This document shows, in pieces, positions 39,601 through 48,459 of a stretch of 64,000 nucleotides of DNA. The translations under genes were made by a program, and so were the position numbers. Within the stretch, counting starts at the first letter, position 1; every line of letters starts with the position of its first letter. The stretch spans positions 1 through 64,000 of the forward strand of contig PGYT01000007.1 of NCBI GenBank assembly GCA_002839805.1, in the 5' to 3' direction. The notes under the pieces were generated by a model. It was given only the letters and a program-made list of their open reading frames with translations, was not told the origin of the DNA and searched no databases. This stretch comes from Ignavibacteriae bacterium HGW-Ignavibacteriae-2. Its GTDB lineage: Bacteria > Bacteroidota > Ignavibacteria > Ignavibacteriales > Melioribacteraceae.

Positions 39601-40683
39601 GTTATGGCATTTTCACCAAGAATTAATGGTAAAGTCAGTCAGGGAGGCAGCGGGCTATTATTTAACGCCAGTTTAAGATCAGTATATGACTCTACTGTTG
39701 TTTTTATAAATAATAATCCTGTAAAAACTATTCTTTCCAACGAAGTTAAGGATGTTAATGTTGCGATTCCTTTTGCAGGTACTGGTATCGTTACAGTACA
39801 ATTACATTCTTATGTTGGTGGTCGTGTTCTAAAATCATATGCATATAGTCTTGAGGTATTGGAATTGTTAGCCGCAAGATTGGGTTATGAAACATCATTT
39901 TCCAATAATATTAGCGATTTTGTTTTTGATGGTTTTTCTGCAGCTGTTGTTAGCGGATTCAGCAACGAGGCGGCGCATTCTGCGCATCCATACGAAAATC
40001 TTAAAGAAGCTACTATGGTATTAAGGGTTCCCATAGTTGTAGCCTCCAGCAATGCAACGTTTAAATATGATGATGTTGCAATTATTGAATCTGGAGAACC
40101 TGGTACCGTATTTGGAGACGATGAGTTTTGGGATTATGTTATTGTTGAAGGTAATAAAGGGGGCGAATGGATTCCATTACTGGATGGTTACGATGCCCGT
40201 TCGGATTCTAAATGGCTTGCAGCTTATAACGCAAACGCAAGTGGTTCATCATCAATGTTTGTAAACCATTCCATTAATTTATTGGATAAGTTCAGCGCTG
40301 GAGATACAGTATTGATTCGATTCAGATTATTTGCAGATGAATTTACTGTCGGCTGGGGATGGGCTATCGATAATATAGCGATACAAAATCATCTTGTTTC
40401 TGTTGAAGATGAGATACTTCCGTTAACCTATAAATTGAATCAAAATTATCCTAATCCATTTAATCCATCAACGAGTATTAAATTCTCGGTTCCTAAAGAA
40501 TCTAAAATTGCATTAAGAATCTATAACTCGTTGGGAGAATTAGTTACAACACTGTTCGACGGTGTTAAAACCGCTGGTATACATGAAATAAAATGGAACG
40601 CAAAAGTTTCAAGCGGCGTTTATTTTTACAGGATTGAATCGGATAACTTTATTGATACAAAGAAAATGGTTCTTCTTAAGTAA
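36631..40683 (+). CDS. T9SS-secreted sortilin/BNR-type propeller protein
   Basis: A 1350-residue exported protein with an N-terminal signal helix. From about residue 115 there are many BNR/sortilin-type repeats with the pattern S-x-D-x-G-x-x-W (VWKTTNAGVSWVHL, MFKTTDRGLTWTQLES, IFRTTDGGTVF, VYKSKDAGLTWRAP, and others to about 980), as found in VPS10-like and GH74-like propellers, probably two or more. A non-repetitive insert (about 430-600) interrupts them. After about 990 come Ig-like and jelly-roll-like domains, and the end (about 1268-1350) is a type A T9SS sorting domain (QNYPNPFNPSTSIKF, YNSLGELV, SSGVYFYRIE). GH74-type catalytic activity cannot be shown. A related propeller pattern occurs on the kinase at 45277. 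It is likely a large surface or secreted protein. Confidence 0.92.
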   Translation: MRKLSIIPLIAVLFLSFTYVVTNDKVDKTTSVKETKKIAENYAPSKFKKSYNDKVFSQRKSKVKGYEKMDSPDKFEEYHRLIRTRDGETKPSYPFNYRMTEFKKINNLSGISLKGVNSSRAQLPWIERGPANVGGRTRGLIVDPDDATKNTWFAGSVGGGVWKTTNAGVSWVHLTEGLPNLSTSTLAMSQSNHNVIYVGTGEGFFNIDAINGNGMFKTTDRGLTWTQLESTAWDANYSAINRLVVDPNNENIVIVATNTGIFRTTDGGTVFTKVYSSGNRVQDLRANPKNFKSLYASIEGKGVYKSKDAGLTWRAPLGDNISGGRAEIDIAPSDTSWLYASVDGATSKLFASIDAGENWIEVIESKWDDWDEDGAEGDESTWLGAQGWYDNTIAVNPYNRSEVFFGGIDLWKASITLDSSKGITSVDIGTIETKFGLVPSNLPYGSGAIGSGEDYWKEKVFEETDLVSVELRFGPGKHQNAHRFIDNSNTYQDYVDVPFEVWDVTNNKQLMASFLDVRKDGVYNLRALNGDILLINAVDYNASTPSADIAKDNGAKFKNIFAFTFRNAPGVSWDAATLPDMTVKIMVGNLPALFRETMPIVDGYLRYKGNQPDIHVDHHNLVMIPMNATTKSFRVLNSNDGGVAISDDNGVNWRETDENGYNTSQFYGVDKKPGANEYFGGMQDNGTWQSKAGENASATTLYNYRIGGDGYETAWHAADGNKMIGGSQYNRLRRSTNGGETFLNANVGFDDWGSSANSPFVSKVTNSKIDPEMVFTVSSKGVWRSDNFAESWTLSPISSSWGGGGVVYSAQVAISLADPQIVWAGMYMSATGVPHISKDGGLTFTKTNLYNQVTMGRISGIDTDPIDPATAYATFSFSGAPKVLKTTDYGNSWKDITGFGTNNVSATGFPDVATYCVLVMPYNKNIIWVGTDIGLVESTDGGASWHYANSGLPAVSVWEMKIVDDQVVVATHGRGIYSVTLPELANYKPPVMAFSPRINGKVSQGGSGLLFNASLRSVYDSTVVFINNNPVKTILSNEVKDVNVAIPFAGTGIVTVQLHSYVGGRVLKSYAYSLEVLELLAARLGYETSFSNNISDFVFDGFSAAVVSGFSNEAAHSAHPYENLKEATMVLRVPIVVASSNATFKYDDVAIIESGEPGTVFGDDEFWDYVIVEGNKGGEWIPLLDGYDARSDSKWLAAYNANASGSSSMFVNHSINLLDKFSAGDTVLIRFRLFADEFTVGWGWAIDNIAIQNHLVSVEDEILPLTYKLNQNYPNPFNPSTSIKFSVPKESKIALRIYNSLGELVTTLFDGVKTAGIHEIKWNAKVSSGVYFYRIESDNFIDTKKMVLLK

Positions 40684-40696
40684 AATTAATATTCTG

Positions 40697-40734
40697 AATA
40701 TCCCCCTGGTGAAATTTACCCGGGGGATATTTTA
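40697..40734. terminator. Bidirectional intrinsic terminator
   Basis: ATATCCCCC (40698-40706) pairs with GGGGGATAT (40722-40730), with T residues after it on the plus strand. It lies between the ends of the convergent T9SS and S9 peptidase genes and can serve both. Confidence 0.75.
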
Positions 40735-40741
40735 TCTAACC

Positions 40742-42889
40742 TTATAAATTCTCTAAAAAATAATCTGTTATTTTTTGATAGAGGTGAATTGCATCTTTTC
40801 CGCCTACACCGTGTGGGTGACCCACATAAGGGAAATAATCAAGCTTTTTGTTTTTATGCATCGCTTCCTGAGCAAATCTAAGAGTGTTTTGCCAAACAAC
40901 AGTCGGATCGTCAGTTCCGTGCACTAGCAGCAGTTTCCCATTCAGATTATCGACATAATTAAGAAGGCTGGCTTTCTCATAACCTTCCTTATTGGTTTCA
41001 GGAGTATCCATATATCTTTCGGTATACATAACTTCATACATATTCCAATCAATAACTGCACCCCCCGCAACACCGACTTTAAATTTATTATTTGCGCGTA
41101 ACATGAGGGATGTTGTCATAAAACCTCCATAGCTCCAACCGTAAACACCAATTCTATTTGAGTCGATGTAAGGCAGTGACGTTAAATATTCTATACCTTT
41201 TAATTGATCTTCAATCTCAACAGTGCCTAAATTTCTGAAAGTAGCCTGCTCAAATTCTAATCCACGATTTGATGAACCACGATTATCTAAAGTAAAAACA
41301 ATATATCCTTCCTGAGCCATTCTATAAAACCAAAGTGAATATCTTCCCACAGGCCAAGTGTTAGTAATTAATTGCGCATGTGGTCCGCCGTAAACGTAAA
41401 TAATTACGGGATATTTTTTAGTAGCATCAAAATCTGAGGGGAAGACAGTTCGGCAATACAAATCCGTATTATCGCTGGCTTTGATTGTAAAAATTTCCGT
41501 TTTCCCTATATTTTTGCCTATTAAAGGATCCGGTGAGTTTAATAAAATACTTTCAGTTTCCCCTTTATAATTTATTAGTCTCACTCTTTTCGGTACCTCA
41601 AGACTCGAATATGAATCAATAAAATAGAATCCGGAAGAATGTATATCAACGCTGTGCGATCCGGCATCGCTTGTAAGAAGATTTTTTTCAACAGTCTTAA
41701 TGTTAACTCTATAGAATTGTCGTTGATCGGGGCCGGCTTCGGTACTCGTAATAAATATATTTTCACCGGCTCCATCGAATCCATGAAATTCAGTAATTTC
41801 CCAATCACCTTTAGTAAGTTGTTTTATCAGTTTACCTTTAGTCGTGTATAGATATGCATGCTTCCATCCGTCTCTTCTAGATAACCAAATAAATTTTTCA
41901 GAGTCATTCGGGAGGAATTTTAATCCGTCTTCAGGTTCAACATATTTATCGTTTTTTTCCTCAAATAATAAAGTATCCTGTTTGCCCGAACTTACACTGT
42001 ATTTATAAAGTTTAAGGTGGTTCTGATCTCTGTTCAACTGTCCTAAATAAATTGATTGTTCGTCAGGAGCCCAAGTAATTGATGTTAAATATTGATCTTC
42101 CGGGCCTATAGTTTCAAGCCATGTTGTTTTCTTCTGTTCCAGATCATAAACGGCGAGTGAAACTTTGGGGCTTTTGCCACCAGCCATTGGATACTTAATC
42201 AATTCAGTTTTTGCCGGAATTGTGTTTAATTTAAGAAGCGGATAATCTGTTACAGATCTTAAATCTTCGTGATAAAATGCGATTTTTTTCCCTGATGGTG
42301 ACCAAAAAATACCTTCATTAATCCCAAATTCATTACGAGAAACTGATTTACCATACGTGAAATCATATGATCCATCATGGGTTAATTGTTCGGCATCATT
42401 AGATCCCGATTTTACGAAAAAATTGTAATCCAAAACGTAAGCGATATTTTTATAGTCAAAGGAAGTGCTTTTATCTTCGGCTTCAGTTGGAATCTCGTTC
42501 ATTTTTTTAATTTCTTTTAAGCGAACGTCGTAGCTAAATAATATGTTTTTTATCCAGAAAACGAATTTCGAGTCGGTAATCCATGTATATTTCGGAAACC
42601 GATCATTCGATTTCTTCTCGTAGACAATCAATTTTGAATTTAACTCTTCCAAATCTACGAGACTAATTTTTTTCCCAGATCTTGTACCTTTCATTAAAAT
42701 TTGGTTTTTCCCATCGTGTTCTATATAAGAATATTCCGCATCATTGGGCAGCCATTTAAGTTGTTCCATGGAAGAAGGAGCTAGCGTAGTATAAGAGTTA
42801 AGTACAATATCTTCCGTGGAGAATTTGTTTTCCTGAGCAAAAACTAAATTTGTTAAAACAATTATAATAATGAGCAAGTGTTTTTTCAT
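40742..42889 (-). CDS. S9 family dipeptidyl peptidase (DPP IV-like)
   Basis: A 715-residue secreted or periplasmic serine peptidase. A signal peptide ends near residue 18 (NLVFAQ). Residues about 40-460 form a DPP IV-type beta-propeller, and the C-terminal 250 form the alpha/beta hydrolase with the nucleophile Ser in YGWSYGG (near 585), Asp in HGTDDPTV (near 660) and His in GHPHGVGG (near 691). It should remove dipeptides, probably Xaa-Pro, from peptides, which would suit an organism with a peptide-type ABC importer. The length and triad agree with the family. It is a single gene with a shared terminator downstream. Confidence 0.95.
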   Translation of the reverse strand: MKKHLLIIIIVLTNLVFAQENKFSTEDIVLNSYTTLAPSSMEQLKWLPNDAEYSYIEHDGKNQILMKGTRSGKKISLVDLEELNSKLIVYEKKSNDRFPKYTWITDSKFVFWIKNILFSYDVRLKEIKKMNEIPTEAEDKSTSFDYKNIAYVLDYNFFVKSGSNDAEQLTHDGSYDFTYGKSVSRNEFGINEGIFWSPSGKKIAFYHEDLRSVTDYPLLKLNTIPAKTELIKYPMAGGKSPKVSLAVYDLEQKKTTWLETIGPEDQYLTSITWAPDEQSIYLGQLNRDQNHLKLYKYSVSSGKQDTLLFEEKNDKYVEPEDGLKFLPNDSEKFIWLSRRDGWKHAYLYTTKGKLIKQLTKGDWEITEFHGFDGAGENIFITSTEAGPDQRQFYRVNIKTVEKNLLTSDAGSHSVDIHSSGFYFIDSYSSLEVPKRVRLINYKGETESILLNSPDPLIGKNIGKTEIFTIKASDNTDLYCRTVFPSDFDATKKYPVIIYVYGGPHAQLITNTWPVGRYSLWFYRMAQEGYIVFTLDNRGSSNRGLEFEQATFRNLGTVEIEDQLKGIEYLTSLPYIDSNRIGVYGWSYGGFMTTSLMLRANNKFKVGVAGGAVIDWNMYEVMYTERYMDTPETNKEGYEKASLLNYVDNLNGKLLLVHGTDDPTVVWQNTLRFAQEAMHKNKKLDYFPYVGHPHGVGGKDAIHLYQKITDYFLENL

Positions 42890-42980
42890 TTTTCAAACCT
42901 TTGTCATGAAAGAAATTATTTTTTACAGCACAATTTAAAGTGAAGATAATCAAAAGGATAGTATTTTTGTAGAAAGGCAA

Positions 42981-43007
42981 ATAAAAAAGGAGCCTGTTGG
43001 CTCCTTT
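42981..43007 (-). terminator. Intrinsic terminator of tig-clpP
   Basis: AAAGGAGCC (42986-42994) pairs perfectly with GGCTCCTTT (42999-43007) around a TGTT loop. Read on the minus strand it is followed by a run of T residues. It starts a few bases after the clpP stop. Confidence 0.85.
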
Positions 43008-43010
43008 AAT

Positions 43011-43658
43011 TTATTTTTTATCAGATTTATCTTCTTTTTTTGAAGTAGTAGGCAGTTCTCTTTTTTCCAATATATTATCGATCAGCTTATATTTTTTTGC
43101 TTCCTCACTCGTCATAAAATTATCTCGATCGCAATCTAGAAGAATTTGATCATATGATTTGCCAGTATGAGTCGCTAATATACTATATAATGTATCGCGT
43201 GTTTTTATCATTTCTTTCGCATGAATCTCAATGTCGGAAGTTTGTCCCTGAAGTCCGCCTACCCACGGTTGATGAATCATAATTTTAGAATGGGGTAACG
43301 CGGATCTTTTATTATCAGCTCCGCCGGCCAACAGAATTGCGCCCATACTTGCGGCTAAACCGACACAAATGGTGGCTACATCGGCTTTTATGTATTTCAT
43401 AGTATCATAAATTGCCAATCCTGCGGAAACACTACCGCCAGGGGAATTGATGTACAATTTAATGTCTTTATTAGGGTCTTCAGCCTCTAGAAACAATAAT
43501 TGTGCGATAGTTAAACTTGCTACATGATCATCTACTGCAGTGCCGAGAAAAATAATTCTTTCTCTTAACAGGCGCGAGTAGATATCCATTCCTCGCTCGC
43601 CTCTGCCAGTTTGTTCAATTACATAGGGGACGAGTTGGTTATAAATTTCAGGTCTCAT
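43011..43658 (-). CDS. clpP: ATP-dependent Clp protease proteolytic subunit
   Basis: A 215-residue serine peptidase that forms the tetradecameric chamber of ClpXP/ClpAP. The triad is visible: Ser in [10 protein letters not shown], His in KIMIHQPW and Asp in [10 protein letters not shown]. The N-terminus with [21 protein letters not shown] is typical. It overlaps the end of tig by 4 bases, and a short charged Lys/Asp-rich tail ends the protein. No clpX was seen within the window. Confidence 0.98.
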   Translation of the reverse strand: MRPEIYNQLVPYVIEQTGRGERGMDIYSRLLRERIIFLGTAVDDHVASLTIAQLLFLEAEDPNKDIKLYINSPGGSVSAGLAIYDTMKYIKADVATICVGLAASMGAILLAGGADNKRSALPHSKIMIHQPWVGGLQGQTSDIEIHAKEMIKTRDTLYSILATHTGKSYDQILLDCDRDNFMTSEEAKKYKLIDNILEKRELPTTSKKEDKSDKK

Positions 43659-44971
43659 TTTTTCTTACCTTTAGGTTTTTTTTCTTTAGGTTCTTCATTC
43701 TTTTTGTCATCAGGATCAAATTCTTTTGCAATATTTTTTTCTTTCAAAAATTCTATTACTTTTTCTTCCAGTAAACCATCATCTTTTTTAGTGTCTTTGT
43801 AAAATTTTATAAGTTTATCAACAGAAATTCCTGTTTGTTTCGATTCAACTTCAGCTAATTTTTCAAGTTCATCTTCGCCAACTGCAAGATTTTCTTTGGC
43901 GGCAATACTTTCCATAACTATTTCCCATTTAGCATTCCATTCTGCACGTCCCTGAAGCTGAGTTTTTGCCTGATTTTCGTTAAAAGGGGATTTATATTTT
44001 TTTGAATTTTCCCTCTCCATTTCAACAAATCTTTTTAACAGAATTTCAACGTAGCCTTTGGGCGGATCGAAATTATTATTCTCAACAATTTTGTTTAACA
44101 GAGAATTTGTATAAATCCTATCTGATTGTTCATCGTAATATTTCTGAAAATTGTCTCTCAATTGTTGTTTCAATTCATCAATTGTTTTTGCTTTTTTAGA
44201 CGAAATTTCCTCAACTAATTCTTCAGTAATCTCGGGCATAACAATTTTTTCAATTTTAGTAATATTACATTCGTAGTTATAAGTTTCTTTGTGAACCTCT
44301 TCACCATGCATGTGTTCGTCAACAAAAGTAAAATTGAATGTATCGTTTACTTTTTTATTAAGCGAGTTTGTTTTGATATCCGGATTCACTTTAGGGTCGC
44401 TTAAATCGACCAGCATATTTTCTGACCGGCTGCCTTCAACATATTTACCTTCATCATCAAGTTTCTGAAGGTCCAATGTAATTCTGCAATTTTCCTCAGA
44501 AACTTCGTCAGCAGGCTCATATGTAGCCTTACTTTTTAAGAGAGCGTCAATTTCTTTTTCAATATCTTCTTCACGTAGTTTAAATACTGGTTTTTCAACC
44601 TCTTGAGACGTATATTCTTTTACTTCAAGAACTGGTTTAATTTCATATTTAACTTTAAAATATAGTTTTTCATTTACCTGAAAATCTATATCAGTTAATT
44701 GAGGAGTACTGATAGGTTTTAATCCTTCGGATTCAACAATATCCCAAAACTTTTTATTGGCGATTTTTTCGCTCGCCTGATATTCTATGGCATCGCCGTA
44801 TATTTTTTTCAACATCTGAAGCGGGGCCTTGCCTTTTCTAAAACCGGGTAAAGATATTTTTTTCCGCTCCTCTTTATAAGCTTCTTCTAACTCGGATTTT
44901 ATTTCATCATATTGCAGCGTAACTTCTAATTCATTCTCGCTGGCAGTTAATTCATGTACTTTTGTTTCCAA
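43655..44971 (-). CDS. tig: Trigger factor, ribosome-associated chaperone
   Basis: A 438-residue trigger factor with the N-terminal ribosome-binding signature PGFRKGKAP (near 44-52), a central peptidyl-prolyl isomerase-like domain and a helical C-terminal chaperone domain. The PPIase part is divergent: the usual GxFIPGF segment is not visible, which is common in Bacteroidota versions. It ends in a Lys-rich tail. It sits ahead of clpP and overlaps it, the usual tig-clpP order. Confidence 0.95.
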   Translation of the reverse strand: METKVHELTASENELEVTLQYDEIKSELEEAYKEERKKISLPGFRKGKAPLQMLKKIYGDAIEYQASEKIANKKFWDIVESEGLKPISTPQLTDIDFQVNEKLYFKVKYEIKPVLEVKEYTSQEVEKPVFKLREEDIEKEIDALLKSKATYEPADEVSEENCRITLDLQKLDDEGKYVEGSRSENMLVDLSDPKVNPDIKTNSLNKKVNDTFNFTFVDEHMHGEEVHKETYNYECNITKIEKIVMPEITEELVEEISSKKAKTIDELKQQLRDNFQKYYDEQSDRIYTNSLLNKIVENNNFDPPKGYVEILLKRFVEMERENSKKYKSPFNENQAKTQLQGRAEWNAKWEIVMESIAAKENLAVGEDELEKLAEVESKQTGISVDKLIKFYKDTKKDDGLLEEKVIEFLKEKNIAKEFDPDDKKNEEPKEKKPKGKKK

Positions 44972-45032
44972 AACAACCTCATCTTACTTTTTGATTATTA
45001 AACATAGGGGAATCGGATGAAGAGAAAAATAG

Positions 45033-45116
45033 TGCGAAAGGGGGGACTCGAACCCCCACATCCTCTCGAATACTAGATCCTAAATCTAGCGCGTCTACCA
45101 ATTCCGCCACTCTCGC
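45033..45116 (-). tRNA. tRNA-Leu (anticodon UAG)
   Basis: An 84-base class II tRNA with a long variable arm. The acceptor stem is GCGAGAG with CTTTCGC. The D arm has GGCGGAATTGGTAGACGC, and the anticodon arm is CTAGA-TTTAGGA-TCTAG, with anticodon TAG reading CUA codons. The T arm is GGGGG-TTCGAGT-CCCCC. The CCA end is not encoded, which agrees with the presence of a CCA-adding-type enzyme gene at 50677. Confidence 0.95.
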
Positions 45117-45276
45117 AGTACTCTCTAAACAAAATATTTTTAAAAATTTTACTTCTTAAAAAAGAGAATTGTAAATTTAGGTAAAAATATTCAAATATTC
45201 ACAAGCATTCTTAATTATAAAAATTATTTGTTATATTCACCAAATCAATTTAATTACGTCACCTATTTTATCTCTT

Positions 45277-47190
45277 ATGGAAGACTTAATTGGTAAGAAA
45301 ATTGAAAATTACCAAATTATCTCTGTGCTCGGACGCGGAGGTATGGGAGTGGTATATAAAGCCCACGACGAAAAACTGGATCGTTTTGTAGCTATTAAAG
45401 TCCTTTCTGTAAAAGCCGTTGATAAACAAAAATTTATAGATAGATTTAAAAGGGAAGCCAAAAATCATGCTCAGCTTTCTCATCCCAATATAGTTGTTGT
45501 TTTTGGCTTTATAGAGTATGAGGGGCTTCTTGGAATTGTGATGGAGTATGTTAATGGTGAAAGTCTTGAAACAGTAATATTCAAGAATTTCCGGCTTCAC
45601 ATTTTCGATGTCGTTTATATTATTAAACAAGTACTTTTAGCTATTGGTTACGCTCATTCCAAAGGATTTGTACACAGGGATATTAAACCTTCCAACATAA
45701 TCTTGAACACTGAAGGAACTGTTAAGATAATGGATTTCGGAATTTCGAAATCCCTTTTTTCAAAAGAAATAACTCAAACAAGTTCCAAAGTGGGAACAGT
45801 CTATTATATGAGTCCTGAACAAATAAAGGGGGATGATGTAGATCATTTAACTGATATTTATGCTATAGGTGTCACCATTTATGAAATGTTAGTTGGTAAA
45901 CCTCCTTTTTTTGCTGAAAGCGAATTTGATATTATGGAAGGGCATCTGAAGAAAGAGCCAACCAGATTATCGTTAGCATTGCCCGGTGTTCCTGTCACTC
46001 TCGATGAAATTGTCTTCAAATGTTTAAGGAAAAATCCTAAAGAAAGATATCTCCGATGCGATGAGATTTTGGACAAATTGCATGAAATGGATGACTTTAT
46101 TAGAGATGTAAAATCCAAATATTTTCTGCGTACGAAAAAAAATCCGCGTAGAACTAAAGTTTATTCAATAGTTGCGACTGCAGTCCTTGTAATGGGATTT
46201 TTTGTACTTGTTTATTTTGTTTTCATTCAGGTAGGTGATTTGTTAGAAAGCAAAACTCTGGATGCTTATAAAAAGTATAATATTGAAACTCTTTTTGAAG
46301 ATGACAAGAATATAAATTCGATTGGTCAGATAATGGAAATAAATACTGGAAGTAAAAATGGTATTCATTCCCTTCAATTTATAAGTGACTCATTCGGATT
46401 TACTGTAGGTGATTCAAGCACGTATTTAAATACCTCCGATAAGGGAAAAACATGGGCTCTAAGTAAAACAGAAAATTTTAACAACCTAAGGGATTTATAT
46501 TTATTTGCCAGTGGCAAATCATTTATTATTGGTGATCACTCCTTTTTGGCAATGAGCTCAAATTTCTTTAAAGATTACAAAAAATTAAAAATTGAAGATG
46601 GGTATAATCTTTATTCCATAAATTTTTTGGACAATATAGGTTTTATCGCAGGGAGTAAGGGGCTAATTTTAAAGTCAGTAGATGGTGGATTAAACTGGAA
46701 AAAGGCATTTACAGATACGGAAAAAAATCTTTTCGACGTGAAATTTATAAATAAGGAAAAAGCTTTCGCGGTTGGCTGGGAAGGTGTTGTATTAAAAACA
46801 AACGATTCGGGAGATTCATGGGTTAGCCTAAAACCGTTTACAAAAAAATATTTACGCGCTATAGATTTCGCTGATGAAAAAATTGGAGTAATTTGTGGCG
46901 GAGCAGGCAGCATATTCCGGACATTAGATGGTGGTGATAATTGGGAGCAAATATCTACATCTCAGAAAGAAGGATTAAACGATATAAAAATTTTGAATAC
47001 AGAAAGAATGATTATTGTTGGAGCAAAGGGCATCATACTTTTTTCAAAAGATCAAGGGGAAAATTGGGAAAAGATTTCTACAAATAATTATTCAAATTTA
47101 ACAAAAATTTCAGTATCAAATTCTGGCAATATATTTGTAAGCAGTTCAAATGGGAGCATAATTAAAATTGAACTTGATGAAAAGGAGTAA
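45277..47190 (+). CDS. Membrane Ser/Thr kinase with external seven-blade propeller sensor
   Basis: A 637-residue PknB-like kinase. The cytoplasmic kinase domain (12-275) is complete: GRGGMGVVYK, Lys41 in VAIKVLS, HRDIKPSN (near 133), DFG (near 153) and the SPEQ activation-segment end. A basic juxtamembrane region leads to one membrane span (about 295-318). The outside part (about 358-634) consists of seven repeats of about 40 residues with the pattern x-L-x-x-I-x-F ... G-x-x-G-x-I-L-x-T-x-D-G-G-x-x-W, which matches Ycf48/BNR-type propellers. PknB kinases usually have PASTA repeats here. murA starts 3 bases after the stop, so the kinase is likely co-transcribed and linked to cell-wall synthesis. 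The ligand is unknown. Confidence 0.93.
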   Translation: MEDLIGKKIENYQIISVLGRGGMGVVYKAHDEKLDRFVAIKVLSVKAVDKQKFIDRFKREAKNHAQLSHPNIVVVFGFIEYEGLLGIVMEYVNGESLETVIFKNFRLHIFDVVYIIKQVLLAIGYAHSKGFVHRDIKPSNIILNTEGTVKIMDFGISKSLFSKEITQTSSKVGTVYYMSPEQIKGDDVDHLTDIYAIGVTIYEMLVGKPPFFAESEFDIMEGHLKKEPTRLSLALPGVPVTLDEIVFKCLRKNPKERYLRCDEILDKLHEMDDFIRDVKSKYFLRTKKNPRRTKVYSIVATAVLVMGFFVLVYFVFIQVGDLLESKTLDAYKKYNIETLFEDDKNINSIGQIMEINTGSKNGIHSLQFISDSFGFTVGDSSTYLNTSDKGKTWALSKTENFNNLRDLYLFASGKSFIIGDHSFLAMSSNFFKDYKKLKIEDGYNLYSINFLDNIGFIAGSKGLILKSVDGGLNWKKAFTDTEKNLFDVKFINKEKAFAVGWEGVVLKTNDSGDSWVSLKPFTKKYLRAIDFADEKIGVICGGAGSIFRTLDGGDNWEQISTSQKEGLNDIKILNTERMIIVGAKGIILFSKDQGENWEKISTNNYSNLTKISVSNSGNIFVSSSNGSIIKIELDEKE

Positions 47191-47193
47191 GTT

Positions 47194-48459
47194 TTGGACA
47201 AATTTGTAATTCACGGTGGTAAACAATTAAAGGGTAAAGTTGAAGTTAGCGGAGCAAAAAATGCGGCACTTGTTCTTATGCCGGCTTGTTTGCTTAATTC
47301 GGGTATTAACAATTTTACTAATGTACCTGAAGTAAATGATATTTCAACTATGGCTAAATTATTAAAACAACTTGGCTTAGATTATTCGTTTGAAGAGAAT
47401 AAACTTCAAATAGACTCCAGTTCTATTGTTAGTCTGGAAGCACCATATGAACACGTAAAAAAGATGCGCGCTTCTGTATATGTTTTAGGACCGTTGCTCT
47501 CAAGATTTGGCAGCGCAAAAGTATCGTTGCCAGGCGGTTGTGCCTGGGGTCCCAGACCAATTAACTTGCATCTGGAAGCTATGAAAAAATTTGGAGCTGA
47601 AATTGATATAGAATCAGGCTATATAATTGCTAAATCAAATAAACTCATTGGTACCCATATCCATTTCGATATTTCAAGTGTAGGAGCGACAGGGAATACA
47701 CTAATGGCAGCTACTTTAGCTAAGGGGAGCACAAAAATATCAAATGCCGCCGTTGAACCTGAAATAACCTCACTGGTTGAATTTTTAATTGATATGGGTG
47801 CAAAAATAGAAGGTATTGGCACAAATACTTTAGAAATTGAAGGTGTGGATGAATTAAAACCAACATCCGCAAAAATAATTGGTGACAGAATTGAAGCCGG
47901 TACTTTGTTAATCGCTGGAGCAATTACGAGAGGAAAAATCGAAATGTTGTATGAAAATCCGGAGCATATATATTCTGTAATTAGTAAACTTGAGGATTCT
48001 GGACTTAAAGTATTTGTAAACAATAACATAGTATCTTTTGATGCAAGTGACTATGAGCCCAAAAGCGTAGATGTTTCAACCTCTATTTATCCAGGTTTCC
48101 CAACCGACATGCAGGCGCAGTGGACAGCCCTAATGGCGATTGCAGACTCAACATCTACTGTAACGGATTCGATATATTTCGATCGATTTAAACATGTACC
48201 GGAATTAGATAGATTGGGAGCAGACATAGAAATTATTAGAAATAGCGCTGTTATTAAAGGTGTTAAAAAATTAACTGGAGCCAAAGTTATGTCTACCGAT
48301 TTACGCGCTAGCGCTTCTCTAGTTTTGGCCGGTTTAGCTGCAGAGGGTATAACGGAAGTTCTTAGAATATATCATCTTGATAGAGGTTACCAGAAAATTG
48401 AGCAAAAACTTTTGACCCTCGGCGCTGAGATAGAAAGAGTGAAAACAACAGAGTTCTAA
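47194..48459 (+). CDS. murA: UDP-N-acetylglucosamine 1-carboxyvinyltransferase
   Basis: A 421-residue enzyme that transfers enolpyruvate from PEP to UDP-GlcNAc, the first committed step of peptidoglycan synthesis. The N-terminus FVIHGGKQLKGKVEVSGAKNAAL and the catalytic Cys116 in LPGGCAWGPRP are visible, with Trp after CA where most have IG. The length is normal. The start is TTG at 47194, three bases after the kinase stop; there is no fitting ATG. The stop TAA shares its last base with the ATG of the next gene (TAATG). Cys at this position predicts fosfomycin sensitivity by family rules. Confidence 0.97.
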   Translation: MDKFVIHGGKQLKGKVEVSGAKNAALVLMPACLLNSGINNFTNVPEVNDISTMAKLLKQLGLDYSFEENKLQIDSSSIVSLEAPYEHVKKMRASVYVLGPLLSRFGSAKVSLPGGCAWGPRPINLHLEAMKKFGAEIDIESGYIIAKSNKLIGTHIHFDISSVGATGNTLMAATLAKGSTKISNAAVEPEITSLVEFLIDMGAKIEGIGTNTLEIEGVDELKPTSAKIIGDRIEAGTLLIAGAITRGKIEMLYENPEHIYSVISKLEDSGLKVFVNNNIVSFDASDYEPKSVDVSTSIYPGFPTDMQAQWTALMAIADSTSTVTDSIYFDRFKHVPELDRLGADIEIIRNSAVIKGVKKLTGAKVMSTDLRASASLVLAGLAAEGITEVLRIYHLDRGYQKIEQKLLTLGAEIERVKTTEF

